This document shows positions 1 to 6,097 of a stretch of DNA of 6,715 bases, piece after piece; the stretch's first letter is position 1, and each line of letters begins with the position of its first letter. This DNA comes from Betaproteobacteria bacterium UBA7395 (GTDB taxonomy: Bacteria > Pseudomonadota > Gammaproteobacteria > Burkholderiales > Rhodocyclaceae): assembly GCA_002470165.1 (NCBI GenBank), contig DKNF01000190.1, positions 1 to 6,715 on the forward strand. Reading direction: 5' to 3'. The notes under the pieces were generated by a model, which was not told the DNA's origin, did no database searches, and was given only the letters and a program-made list of their open reading frames with translations. A program made the translations under genes and the position numbers.

Positions 1-146
1 ACCTCGCGCACCTTGAACACGTTGATGCCATAGGTTTCCCGGCGGCCGGTCCGTTGGTCGACGCCGAGGAAGAACAGCAGGATCTCAAGCTTGTTCGTTC
101 CGGCCAGCTTGGTCCGTGCATCAATATTTTTAAGTAATTCCGACAT
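1..146 (-). CDS. cheV: CheV-like chemotaxis coupling protein, N-terminal fragment (truncated by window edge)
   Basis: Reading the minus strand from 146 gives 48 codons before the window ends: it begins MSELLKNIDARTKLAG and contains NKLEILLFFLGVD and ETYGINVFKVRE. This is the characteristic start of CheV: a short helix, then a CheW-like domain whose first strands carry LEILLF and YGINVFKVRE. CheV proteins join a CheW-like domain, which bridges receptors and the CheA kinase, to a C-terminal receiver that CheA phosphorylates, and so help adaptation at the receptor array. The receiver would lie outside the window and is not seen. The length argues little; CheW is the main alternative, but the LLKNIDARTKLAGTNKLE leader is a CheV trait. 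The start at 146 is preferred to an in-frame ATG at 152 because GAGGGG lies six bases before 146 but abuts 152. The gene is 125 bases after the STAS gene and may have its own promoter. Confidence 0.85.
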   Translation of the reverse strand, partial: MSELLKNIDARTKLAGTNKLEILLFFLGVDQRTGRRETYGINVFKVRE

Positions 147-152
147 TCCCAT

Positions 153-158
153 CCCCTC
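153..158 (-). promoter_or_regulatory. Ribosome binding site deciding the cheV start
   Basis: The minus strand reads GAGGGG directly followed by ATGGGAATG. The first ATG (152-150) touches the Shine-Dalgarno sequence with no spacer. The second, in the same frame (146-144), is six bases away, a normal spacing, and gives the family-typical N-terminus MSELLK. The second is therefore the likely start. Confidence 0.6.
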
Positions 159-262
159 GCCTGATACGCCCAGCGGCGCTCACATCGGGCAAAACTACCA
201 CGCAACGGGCACTTAAGCCAGACAAGTCACCGGCCCGCGCGCTCAAGCGCTGACAAAACCAT

Positions 263-284
263 AAAAACCGCTCAGACGATGCGG
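263..284 (-). terminator. Possible weak intrinsic terminator overlapping the STAS stop codon
   Basis: On the minus strand the last codons of the STAS gene and its stop can fold as CCGC-a-TC, loop GTCT, GA-GCGG, followed at once by TTTTT. That is six base pairs with a single bulged A and a run of five T, after which comes ATGGTTTTG. The stem is short, so termination would probably be partial. The 125-base gap before cheV fits a transcription boundary here. No folding energy was computed. Confidence 0.35.
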
Positions 285-577
285 AACAGCTTGCTGAAAT
301 TGGCGATCTCCAGAACCTGGCGCACGTTGCCTTGTACGCCACTGAGCACGACATCCTTGCCGCAACCGCCCATCTTGTCGCGCAGCATCAGCAGCATGCC
401 CAGAGCCGAGCTGTCCAGGTAGTCCACGCCGGAAAAATCAACCGTCACCGCCTGACAACCGGCATCGGTGATCAACGGCTCATAGGCGGTTCGGAAATCC
501 CGATGCGTATTGAAATCAAAACGACCGACCAGCGCGATCGTGGCGACTCCGGCTTCCTGCTTGACGCTTGTCTGCAT
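272..577 (-). CDS. STAS-domain protein, anti-sigma factor antagonist-like
   Basis: This 101-residue protein is essentially one STAS domain, the fold of SpoIIAA and other anti-anti-sigma factors. Visible landmarks are the first strand VATIALVGRFDFNTHRDFR (about 11-29), the strand AVTVDFSGVDYLDSSALG (43-60) and the C-terminal helix region QVLEIANFSKLFRI. The DSSALG motif holds Ser56 and Ser57; by comparison with SpoIIAA DSSGLG, the second serine is the expected phosphorylation site for a partner HPK/RsbW-type kinase. No such kinase or PP2C phosphatase is in the window. It follows cheB after 72 bases and precedes cheV, in the same orientation, so it may be read through from the chemotaxis operon. 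Possible roles are a partner switch tied to motility or stress, or a scaffold within the chemotaxis system; the sequence does not choose. The start at Met 577 is preferred to Met 583, because the latter abuts the AGGA ribosome site. Confidence 0.85.
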   Translation of the reverse strand: MQTSVKQEAGVATIALVGRFDFNTHRDFRTAYEPLITDAGCQAVTVDFSGVDYLDSSALGMLLMLRDKMGGCGKDVVLSGVQGNVRQVLEIANFSKLFRIV

Positions 578-583
578 TGTCAT

Positions 584-587
584 TCCT
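584..587 (-). promoter_or_regulatory. Ribosome binding site deciding the STAS gene start
   Basis: The minus strand reads TTTTTTTAGGAATGACAATG. AGGA abuts the first ATG (583-581) but sits six bases before the second (577-575), which is in the same frame. The second is thus the likelier start, shortening the protein from MTMQTS to MQTS. The seven-T run directly upstream keeps the site free of structure. Confidence 0.6.
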
Positions 588-629
588 AAAAAAATACCAA
601 ATCTCGGCCTAGTTTAATACTTTCGTTGA

Positions 630-651
630 TTCCGGCAAGCCCTGCCCGGAA
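630..651 (-). other. Stem-loop in the cheB-STAS spacer
   Basis: Four bases after the cheB stop codon, the minus strand can form TTCCG-g-GCA, loop GGGCT, TGC-CGGAA: eight base pairs with one bulged G and a five-base loop. No T run follows (the next bases are TCAACGAAAG), so it is not a canonical intrinsic terminator. It could stabilise the upstream mRNA end, attenuate expression of the STAS gene, or be chance in GC-rich DNA. The remaining spacer shows no convincing promoter. Confidence 0.4.
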
Positions 652-654
652 ATA

Positions 655-1725
655 TTACCGCACCGCCGCCATCACCCTGCGCGCCATTTCGTCGAGCGCG
701 CATTGCTCCTCGACGGCGCCGATCAGGAAGGCCTCCCTGGGCATACCGTACACCACGCAGCTGGCCTCATCCTGACCGAAGGTGCGGGCACCTGCCTGAC
801 GCATGCGCAACAAGCCTTGGGCGCCATCCTTGCCCATCCCGGTCAGGATGACGCCGACAGCTTGCCGGCCGACCAGCTGGGCCGCCGAATCGAACAGGAC
901 ATCGACCGAAGGACGGTGCCGATTCACCGGATCGGCGGCCGACAGTTCGGTCTGAAAACCGTTGCTGCCACGCCGGATCAGCAAGTGCGAATGCCCCGGC
1001 GCAATATAAACCGTTCCCGGCTCAAGGCGCTCGCCACCCCGTGCTTCGACCACCTTTGGCGCGCACAGGCCGTCGAGACGCTTGGCGAACGAGGCGGTGA
1101 AAGTCTCCGGCATATGCTGAACAATCAATATCGGTGGGCAAGTCTCGGGAATGCCAAGGAGAAACTCCTTGATCGCCTCGGTACCACCGGTAGACGCGCC
1201 AAGAAAGATGATCCGGCCATTTCCCGCGCCCGCCGCTGCCTGGGAGGGCGCCGTCGTCACGGACATCGGACGCCCCCCGGTCGACGCGGCCGGCGCGGTG
1301 ACGAGGTGACGTCCACGCAGACGGGCATGTCTCGCGGCGCGGATCTTGTCGACCAGTTCTTCAGCATAGCTTTCCATCGAATGCGCACCTTCGGCACGCG
1401 GTTTGCCAATGAAATCCACCGCGCCCAGTTCAAGCGCCTTGAGGGTGGTTTCGGAGGTTGCGCCGGTATAGGAGGAAACCATGACCACCGGCATCGGCCG
1501 CAGCCGCATCAGACGCTCAAGGAACTCAATACCGTCCATGCCCGGCATATGCACATCGAGCGTCAGCACATCGGGATTCAGGGTCTTGATCAGATCCCGT
1601 GCCGTCTGGGCATCCTGCGCGGCACCGACCACCTCGAGATCGGGCGCGGCATTGATCATCGTTGTCAGCAATCCGCGCATCAGGGCGGAATCATCGACAA
1701 TCAGGACACGGGTTCTGGTCGCCAT
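655..1725 (-). CDS. cheB: Chemotaxis response regulator protein-glutamate methylesterase / glutamine deamidase CheB
   Basis: CheB removes methyl groups from receptor glutamates and deamidates receptor glutamines once phosphorylated by CheA, giving negative feedback. The protein is 356 residues, normal for the family. The receiver domain (about 5-125) has the acidic pair Asp11-Asp12 in [12 protein letters not shown], the phosphoacceptor Asp57 in [11 protein letters not shown], the Ser84-Ser85 switch region and Lys108 in FIGKP. A proline, alanine and glycine-rich linker (about 140-170) follows. The methylesterase domain (about 171-356) carries the catalytic triad: Ser178 in LGASTGG, His204 in [10 protein letters not shown] and Asp300 in LTGMGKDG. 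No key residue is missing. The start at 1725 makes the sequence TGATG with the cheD stop, a one-base overlap suggesting translational coupling; a GGAG lies 11 bases upstream. A TTG one codon earlier (1728) has eight-base spacing to that GGAG and is a less likely alternative. Confidence 0.97.
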   Translation of the reverse strand: MATRTRVLIVDDSALMRGLLTTMINAAPDLEVVGAAQDAQTARDLIKTLNPDVLTLDVHMPGMDGIEFLERLMRLRPMPVVMVSSYTGATSETTLKALELGAVDFIGKPRAEGAHSMESYAEELVDKIRAARHARLRGRHLVTAPAASTGGRPMSVTTAPSQAAAGAGNGRIIFLGASTGGTEAIKEFLLGIPETCPPILIVQHMPETFTASFAKRLDGLCAPKVVEARGGERLEPGTVYIAPGHSHLLIRRGSNGFQTELSAADPVNRHRPSVDVLFDSAAQLVGRQAVGVILTGMGKDGAQGLLRMRQAGARTFGQDEASCVVYGMPREAFLIGAVEEQCALDEMARRVMAAVR

Positions 1726-2333
1726 CAAATGAACAACTCCACATCGCCAGCCATCGGATCGCCGGACAGCCTGGCCTTGTAATCCCGTTCGCGACTGAAC
1801 AGGGTTTCGTTATGAACGCGGTGCAGCTTCTTGACCAGCACCCGGCCGCTCTCAGAGAAGAAATAGACTTTGCGCGGATAGGAATCGAGCAAATCCTTGG
1901 CCACGATCGGTATTTTTTCCGTCTTCAGGTAATTGAGGACGAATTCTGCATTGCGCACACCGACGTTGCTGCTGGCCAGGCTGGCCATCACCGCGCCACC
2001 GCCGAACACCTTGGCTTCCAGGCGGTTGCGGCGCGCCCCCATCTTGAGCAGGTGGTTGATCAACACTTCCATGGCGTAGGAACCATAGCGCGCGGAAGTG
2101 GCGACGGTTTCGCGGCGGCTGCCATCGTCGGGCAGCATGAAATGATTCATGCCGCCGATACCGGCATCGACGTCGCGGACACAGGCAGCAACGCAGGAAC
2201 CGAGCACGGTGACCAGGAGCATCCCCTTGTCGGAAACGAAATATTCCCCCGGCAGTATCTTGGCGGCATCCGTTTCGAAATGCCGGTCAAAATAGCGGTT
2301 GGTTGCCAGATTTTCGTCGTAGGCGTGCTGCAC
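1725..2333 (-). CDS. cheD: Chemoreceptor glutamine deamidase CheD
   Basis: CheD deamidates selected glutamines in MCP methylation regions to glutamates, and in some bacteria it also binds CheC or other partners; no CheC is in this window. The 202-residue protein has the family signature [11 protein letters not shown] with the catalytic cysteine at Cys47, and [11 protein letters not shown] with the catalytic histidine at His64; Thr42 lies close to the expected third residue. Later conserved stretches are [31 protein letters not shown] (about 104-115) and [19 protein letters not shown]. An N-terminal extension of about 25 residues ([19 protein letters not shown]) precedes the catalytic core, as in many proteobacterial CheD proteins. 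The start codon is GTG, with AGGA five bases upstream. The gene begins 11 bases after cheR and its TGA shares an A with the cheB ATG. It sits between the methyltransferase and methylesterase genes, completing the receptor-modification set. Confidence 0.96.
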   Translation of the reverse strand: MQHAYDENLATNRYFDRHFETDAAKILPGEYFVSDKGMLLVTVLGSCVAACVRDVDAGIGGMNHFMLPDDGSRRETVATSARYGSYAMEVLINHLLKMGARRNRLEAKVFGGGAVMASLASSNVGVRNAEFVLNYLKTEKIPIVAKDLLDSYPRKVYFFSESGRVLVKKLHRVHNETLFSRERDYKARLSGDPMAGDVELFI

Positions 2334-2338
2334 GCGTT

Positions 2339-2345
2339 TCCTTTT
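2339..2345 (-). promoter_or_regulatory. Ribosome binding site supporting the GTG start of cheD
   Basis: The minus strand reads TGAAAAGGAAACGCGTG: the cheR stop TGA runs into AAAAGGA, which lies five bases before GTG at 2333. The strong site in a tight junction supports GTG as the start and implies reinitiation by ribosomes finishing cheR. Confidence 0.65.
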
Positions 2346-3250
2346 CAGCGCGATCCGGCCAGGGTGTATACCGTCTTGCCTATGGAACGGAAGAGGTCGG
2401 CGGCATGCAGGAAACTTTCCGAATGTCCGGCGAACATCAGGCCATCCGGCTGCATCATCGGGGCAAAGCGGGACAGTATCTTGTACTGGGTCGGCTTGTC
2501 GAAATAGATCATCACATTGCGACAGAAAATGACATCCAGCGGCCCCTTGACGCTATAGCTGGCATCGAGCAGGTTGATCCGGCGGAACTCGATCAATCGC
2601 TTCAGTTCCGGACGAACGGCGGCAAAGCCTTCCTGGGCACCGGTGCCGCGCAGGAAAAAACGGCGCAGCCGTTCCGGCGACATCTTTTCCAGGCGATCCA
2701 TGCCGTACACACCCTTCTGGGCCGTCGCCAGCACGTTGGTATCGAGATCGGAGGCGACGATGCTGACATGCGAAACTTCCGCGCCGAAGGTTTCCGCAAC
2801 CGTCATGGCAATCGAATAGGGCTCCTCACCGGTCGATGCCGCCGAGCACCAGATTCGCACCGGCCGCCGGTTGCCCAGCTTGCGCAGATGATCGGCGAGG
2901 ATCGGAAAATGATGCGGCTCGCGGAAAAACGAAGTGAGATTGGTGGTCAGGGAATTGACGAAACGCTCCCACTCATCACCGCCGTTGCGCTCCAGGGCAT
3001 CGAGATAATCGCCGAAGGTTGCCTTGTTCAGGGCGCGCAAACGACGCGCCAGGCGCGAATAGACCATGTCCTTCTTCACCGGCGACAAGGAAATCCCGGC
3101 ATGCTGGTAGATCAGCTTGCGCACCCGGTCGAAGTCGGCGTCGGAAAAGGAGAACTCGCGGGCTGCCGGCTCCCTGGCCGGCAAGGCCTTGCTCAATTCA
3201 GTGCGCAGGCTACCCGGCGTGGCGAGCGGGCGTTTCGGATCGAGCGCCAT
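2345..3250 (-). CDS. cheR: Chemotaxis protein methyltransferase CheR
   Basis: CheR transfers methyl groups from S-adenosylmethionine to receptor glutamates. The 301-residue protein starts with a variable, poorly structured leader (1-33), then the all-helical N-terminal domain (about 34-105: DFDRVRKLIYQHAGISLSP and YSRLARRLRALN). The methyltransferase domain follows, with NLTSFFREPHHF (104-115), the SAM-binding IWCSAASTGEEPYSIAM (133-149), the acidic loop SDLD (167-170), and DVIFCRNVMIYFD (239-251) with the helix that follows. The C-terminus GLMFAGHSES and TVYTL is typical. The start at 3250 is chosen because the preceding MCP stops at 3252, giving TGAGATG; a purine-rich GGGAAGAG lies about seven bases upstream inside the MCP end. 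An open frame continues upstream to 3475 but is only a shadow of the MCP. Translation is probably coupled to the receptor gene. Confidence 0.97.
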   Translation of the reverse strand: MALDPKRPLATPGSLRTELSKALPAREPAAREFSFSDADFDRVRKLIYQHAGISLSPVKKDMVYSRLARRLRALNKATFGDYLDALERNGGDEWERFVNSLTTNLTSFFREPHHFPILADHLRKLGNRRPVRIWCSAASTGEEPYSIAMTVAETFGAEVSHVSIVASDLDTNVLATAQKGVYGMDRLEKMSPERLRRFFLRGTGAQEGFAAVRPELKRLIEFRRINLLDASYSVKGPLDVIFCRNVMIYFDKPTQYKILSRFAPMMQPDGLMFAGHSESFLHAADLFRSIGKTVYTLAGSR

Positions 3251-3251
3251 C

Positions 3252-6074
3252 TCAGAACTCTTCCCACTCGTCGTCGAGGCTGGCCGGCAAGCTGCGCATC
3301 TTCTCGCGCGGCTGCGACGACGCAGGCCGCCGCTCGATGGCCGGTGCGGACGGCGGCGGCAGGCTGGGCGTGCGCGATTCGGCGAGCTTGAAAACCGCGA
3401 CGGCTCGAGCCATGGACTCGGCCTGCTCTTCCAGGCTTTCTGCAGCGGCGGCGGCTTCCTCGACCAGTGCGGCATTCTGCTGCGTCACTTCGTCCATCTG
3501 ACTGACCGCCAGACTGACCTGCTCGATACCGGCGCTCTGTTCGCGGCTGGCCTCGGCAATATCGGTGACGATCCGGGCCACGCGCTTGATGCTGCTCATG
3601 ATCTCGGTCATCGTCGTACCGGCCTGGTTGACCAGTTTGCTGCCCACCTCGACGCGACCGACCGAGTCCGAGATCAGGCCCTTGATTTCCTTGGCTGCAG
3701 CCGCACTGCGCTGGGCAAGGTTGCGCACCTCGGTGGCCACCACGGCAAAGCCGCGACCCTGTTCGCCGGCTCGTGCGGCTTCCACCGCAGCATTGAGCGC
3801 CAGGATGTTGGTCTGGAAAGCGATGCCGTCGATGACGCTGATGATGTCGGCGATCTTGGCGCTGGCCTGGTGGATGGAGCCCATGGTTTCGACCACCTGG
3901 CCGACCACATCGCCCCCCTGTTCGGCCACGCGCTGCGCGCTGCCGGCCAGTTCGTTGGCCTGGCGGGCGTTCTCGGCATTCTGCTTGACCGTCGCCGTCA
4001 GTTCTTCCATGCTCGACGCGGTTTCCTCGAGACTGCTGGCCTGCTCCTCGGTGCGCGCCGACAGGTCCTGGTTGCCGGAGGCGATTTCCTTGGCCGCCAC
4101 ATTGATCATTTCGGCCGACGACTGGATGCCGCCCACCAGTTCGCGCAGCCGCAGCACCGTCTGGTTGGCGTCGGTCTTCAGGCGGCCGAAAGTTCCCTGG
4201 TAATCGGTTTCCACGGTATGCACCAGATCGCCGGCGGCAATCCGCGACAGCAGGTCGGCGATCTCGCCGATCGCCGAAGCGGTGGTCTCCAGCAGGCTGT
4301 TGATCCCCTTGCCGAGTTCGCGGTAGAAGCCTTCCAGCGATTCGGCATCGAGCCGGGCATCAAGGTCGCCGCTGGAGGCTTTCTTGATCAGGTCGGCAAC
4401 CAGGCGCTGGGCGGTGATTTCCGCCGTCCGGTCCTGCCATTCGCCGACCGTGCCGAGACGCTCGCCGCGCTCGTTGATGATCGGATTGGTCACCACATTG
4501 AAGATGCGACCGCCGATTTCCATCTCGGTCACGCGGGTGTCGCGCAATTCGCGCAAGGTCTTCAGGGCGGCCTGCGGATCGGCGTAGAAACCACCGATAT
4601 TGCTGCCGACGAAACTGTCGACGGCAAACCCGGGAATCTGTTCGCGCAATGCCGGTTCAATCTTGCGCAGCGTCGACTGCAGTCCCTTGTTGGCGTAAAG
4701 CACCAACCCGTCGTCGTCGGCAATGCGCAGATTGGAATTCACGCAATCCAGGGCAATGCGGATGCGCAGATTGTCGTTGGCAATGCGCTTGGCTTCGGCC
4801 ACGTTGAAGCCCTGCTGGATCTGCATCGACTGCAGGCCCTGCAGGATCCTGCCCATCTCGTCGTTGCGCGAGACGTCGACATTGCGGGTGAAGTCGCCGT
4901 TGGCCAGCGAACGGAAGGTGGCAATGATTTCATGGATCGGCCCGGTGATCGAGCGGGTGATGGCCATCGCGATCCACAGACCGATTGCCAGCGCCAGCAA
5001 GACGATGGCAGCGGCCCAAGTCAGTTGCGAGCGATAGAGCGCCTCGCCTTCGCTGACCAGTTGCTGCGCCTCCTCCGCCTGCGCGCTGAACAGAGCCTCG
5101 GCCTTGGCCGCCGCTGCGGTGTAGGTCGGGTTGATCTTCTGCAACAGGATCATGTTCGCATCGTCGAACCGACCTTCCAGCAGCGCCTGCTTGGCCGGCA
5201 ACAAGCCCTCCTGCACATAGGCCGTCCGCGCAATCTGGAACTCGTTGACCAGTTGCTGCTGATCGGGCGAATGCGGATTCTGGTTGAACAAGGCCCACTG
5301 ACGATCGACCTCGGCAAGATTGGCATCGATCTGCTTGGTATGGAAACTGAGGTCGTGATCGTGCAACGCGGCGTAGCGCCCTTCCGGATCGTGTTGCAGC
5401 GTCAGCAGCACCTGGCTGCGGTTTTCCGCCATCAAGCGGCCGATCACCGCCAGTGCCTGCGTCGGCTTGACGCCATCCTGGTTGAGCGCGGTTGTATTGT
5501 CGCGCACCTTGCCGATCCCCCAGATGCCCAGTGCAGCGATGAGGACGCTGGCCAGCAGGAGCGTCGAAAATCCGGCAAACAGCTTCTGGCGCAAGGACCA
5601 GCCGGCAAACAATCCGGCCCCGCCGTTGACCACCGCCCCGTGACGGATGCGCAGCCCGCCGGCCCGGTTTTCGCGGAACATGCGATAGGCAGCCTCGGCG
5701 GCTTCGACCTGCTGCCGGGTCGGCTGCCGGCGCACCGACATGTAGCCGACGATCTGATCGTTTTCCCGGATCGGGGTGGCGGTCGCCAGCACCCAGTAGA
5801 AATCGCCGTTCTTGCAGCGGTTCTTGACCAGTCCGGTCCACGGCCGGCCTTCCTTGAGATCGCGCCAGAGATCGGCATAGGCTTCGGTCGGCATGTCCGG
5901 ATGGCGGACGATGTTGTGCGGCTGGCCGATCAGCTCATCCTCGGTGAAACCGCTGATATCGAGAAAATCCTTGTTGACGTAGGTGATCAGGCCTTTGAGA
6001 TCGGTCTTGGAGACGATCAGGCTGTCCGCCGTCAGGGGGACTTCGTTCTGGGTCACAGGCTGGTTATTACGCAT
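3252..6074 (-). CDS. Multi-sensor methyl-accepting chemotaxis protein: Aer-like PAS, periplasmic four-helix domain, second PAS, three HAMPs
   Basis: A 940-residue inner-membrane chemoreceptor. Residues 1-118 form an Aer-type PAS domain: N34, R57, H58, D60, W79 and N85 match residues I recall as important for FAD binding in E. coli Aer, with Y66 where Aer has Phe. After a linker, TM1 (about 165-187) leads to a periplasmic region of about 165 residues resembling a 4HB/Tar-type domain ([17 protein letters not shown], 214-230), then TM2 (353-372) and a HAMP (about 373-425). A second PAS (about 432-552, [14 protein letters not shown] to [12 protein letters not shown]) precedes two HAMP-like units (555-600, 603-650; [12 protein letters not shown] and [13 protein letters not shown]). 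The signalling core has the hairpin tip [20 protein letters not shown] and is like Tsr (36-heptad class). Candidate methylation sites are E677, E684, E691 and E873. The tail is proline-rich and ends EWEEF. The start MRNNQPVTQ is family-typical, with AAAAGGG seven bases upstream. Confidence 0.93.
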   Translation of the reverse strand: MRNNQPVTQNEVPLTADSLIVSKTDLKGLITYVNKDFLDISGFTEDELIGQPHNIVRHPDMPTEAYADLWRDLKEGRPWTGLVKNRCKNGDFYWVLATATPIRENDQIVGYMSVRRQPTRQQVEAAEAAYRMFRENRAGGLRIRHGAVVNGGAGLFAGWSLRQKLFAGFSTLLLASVLIAALGIWGIGKVRDNTTALNQDGVKPTQALAVIGRLMAENRSQVLLTLQHDPEGRYAALHDHDLSFHTKQIDANLAEVDRQWALFNQNPHSPDQQQLVNEFQIARTAYVQEGLLPAKQALLEGRFDDANMILLQKINPTYTAAAAKAEALFSAQAEEAQQLVSEGEALYRSQLTWAAAIVLLALAIGLWIAMAITRSITGPIHEIIATFRSLANGDFTRNVDVSRNDEMGRILQGLQSMQIQQGFNVAEAKRIANDNLRIRIALDCVNSNLRIADDDGLVLYANKGLQSTLRKIEPALREQIPGFAVDSFVGSNIGGFYADPQAALKTLRELRDTRVTEMEIGGRIFNVVTNPIINERGERLGTVGEWQDRTAEITAQRLVADLIKKASSGDLDARLDAESLEGFYRELGKGINSLLETTASAIGEIADLLSRIAAGDLVHTVETDYQGTFGRLKTDANQTVLRLRELVGGIQSSAEMINVAAKEIASGNQDLSARTEEQASSLEETASSMEELTATVKQNAENARQANELAGSAQRVAEQGGDVVGQVVETMGSIHQASAKIADIISVIDGIAFQTNILALNAAVEAARAGEQGRGFAVVATEVRNLAQRSAAAAKEIKGLISDSVGRVEVGSKLVNQAGTTMTEIMSSIKRVARIVTDIAEASREQSAGIEQVSLAVSQMDEVTQQNAALVEEAAAAAESLEEQAESMARAVAVFKLAESRTPSLPPPSAPAIERRPASSQPREKMRSLPASLDDEWEEF

Positions 6075-6081
6075 GAATCGG

Positions 6082-6087
6082 CCCTTT
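6082..6087 (-). promoter_or_regulatory. Ribosome binding site deciding the start of the multi-sensor MCP
   Basis: On the minus strand AAAGGG lies seven bases before ATG 6074, with a second purine run (GGAAGGA, 6094-6088) further up. An in-frame TTG at 6113 would add 13 residues and overlap the preceding MCP gene, but it would destroy the Aer-like N-terminus. The ATG is therefore the better start, and the 23-base gap has no room for a promoter or terminator. Confidence 0.6.
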
Positions 6088-6097
6088 TCCTTCCAGG

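Noticed and set aside
153..271. Promoter for cheV in the 125-base gap (sigma-54, sigma-28 or sigma-70)
   Set aside because: TGGC and TTGC occur but with GG to GC separated by 14 bases instead of 10; sigma-28 and sigma-70 half-sites are also wrongly spaced. A promoter may exist but I cannot place it.
604..630. Flagellar sigma-28-like promoter before the STAS gene (GAAAGTAT then GCCGAGAT on the minus strand)
   Set aside because: Each half matches 6 of 8 consensus bases, but the spacer is 8 bases instead of about 11, so it is unlikely to work.
703..1782. Long plus-strand open frame antisense to cheB (and similar ones over cheD and cheR)
   Set aside because: The minus strand has CheB with all catalytic residues; the antisense product shows no family motif.
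3251..3475. N-terminal extension of cheR beyond Met 3250
   Set aside because: The extra 75 residues are rich in Arg, Pro and Ser and read the MCP tail in another frame; the family-typical CheR begins downstream of the MCP stop.
4930..5841. A 303-codon minus-strand open frame inside the large MCP
   Set aside because: It is in a different frame from the receptor, which reads through the whole region with PAS, transmembrane and periplasmic features intact.
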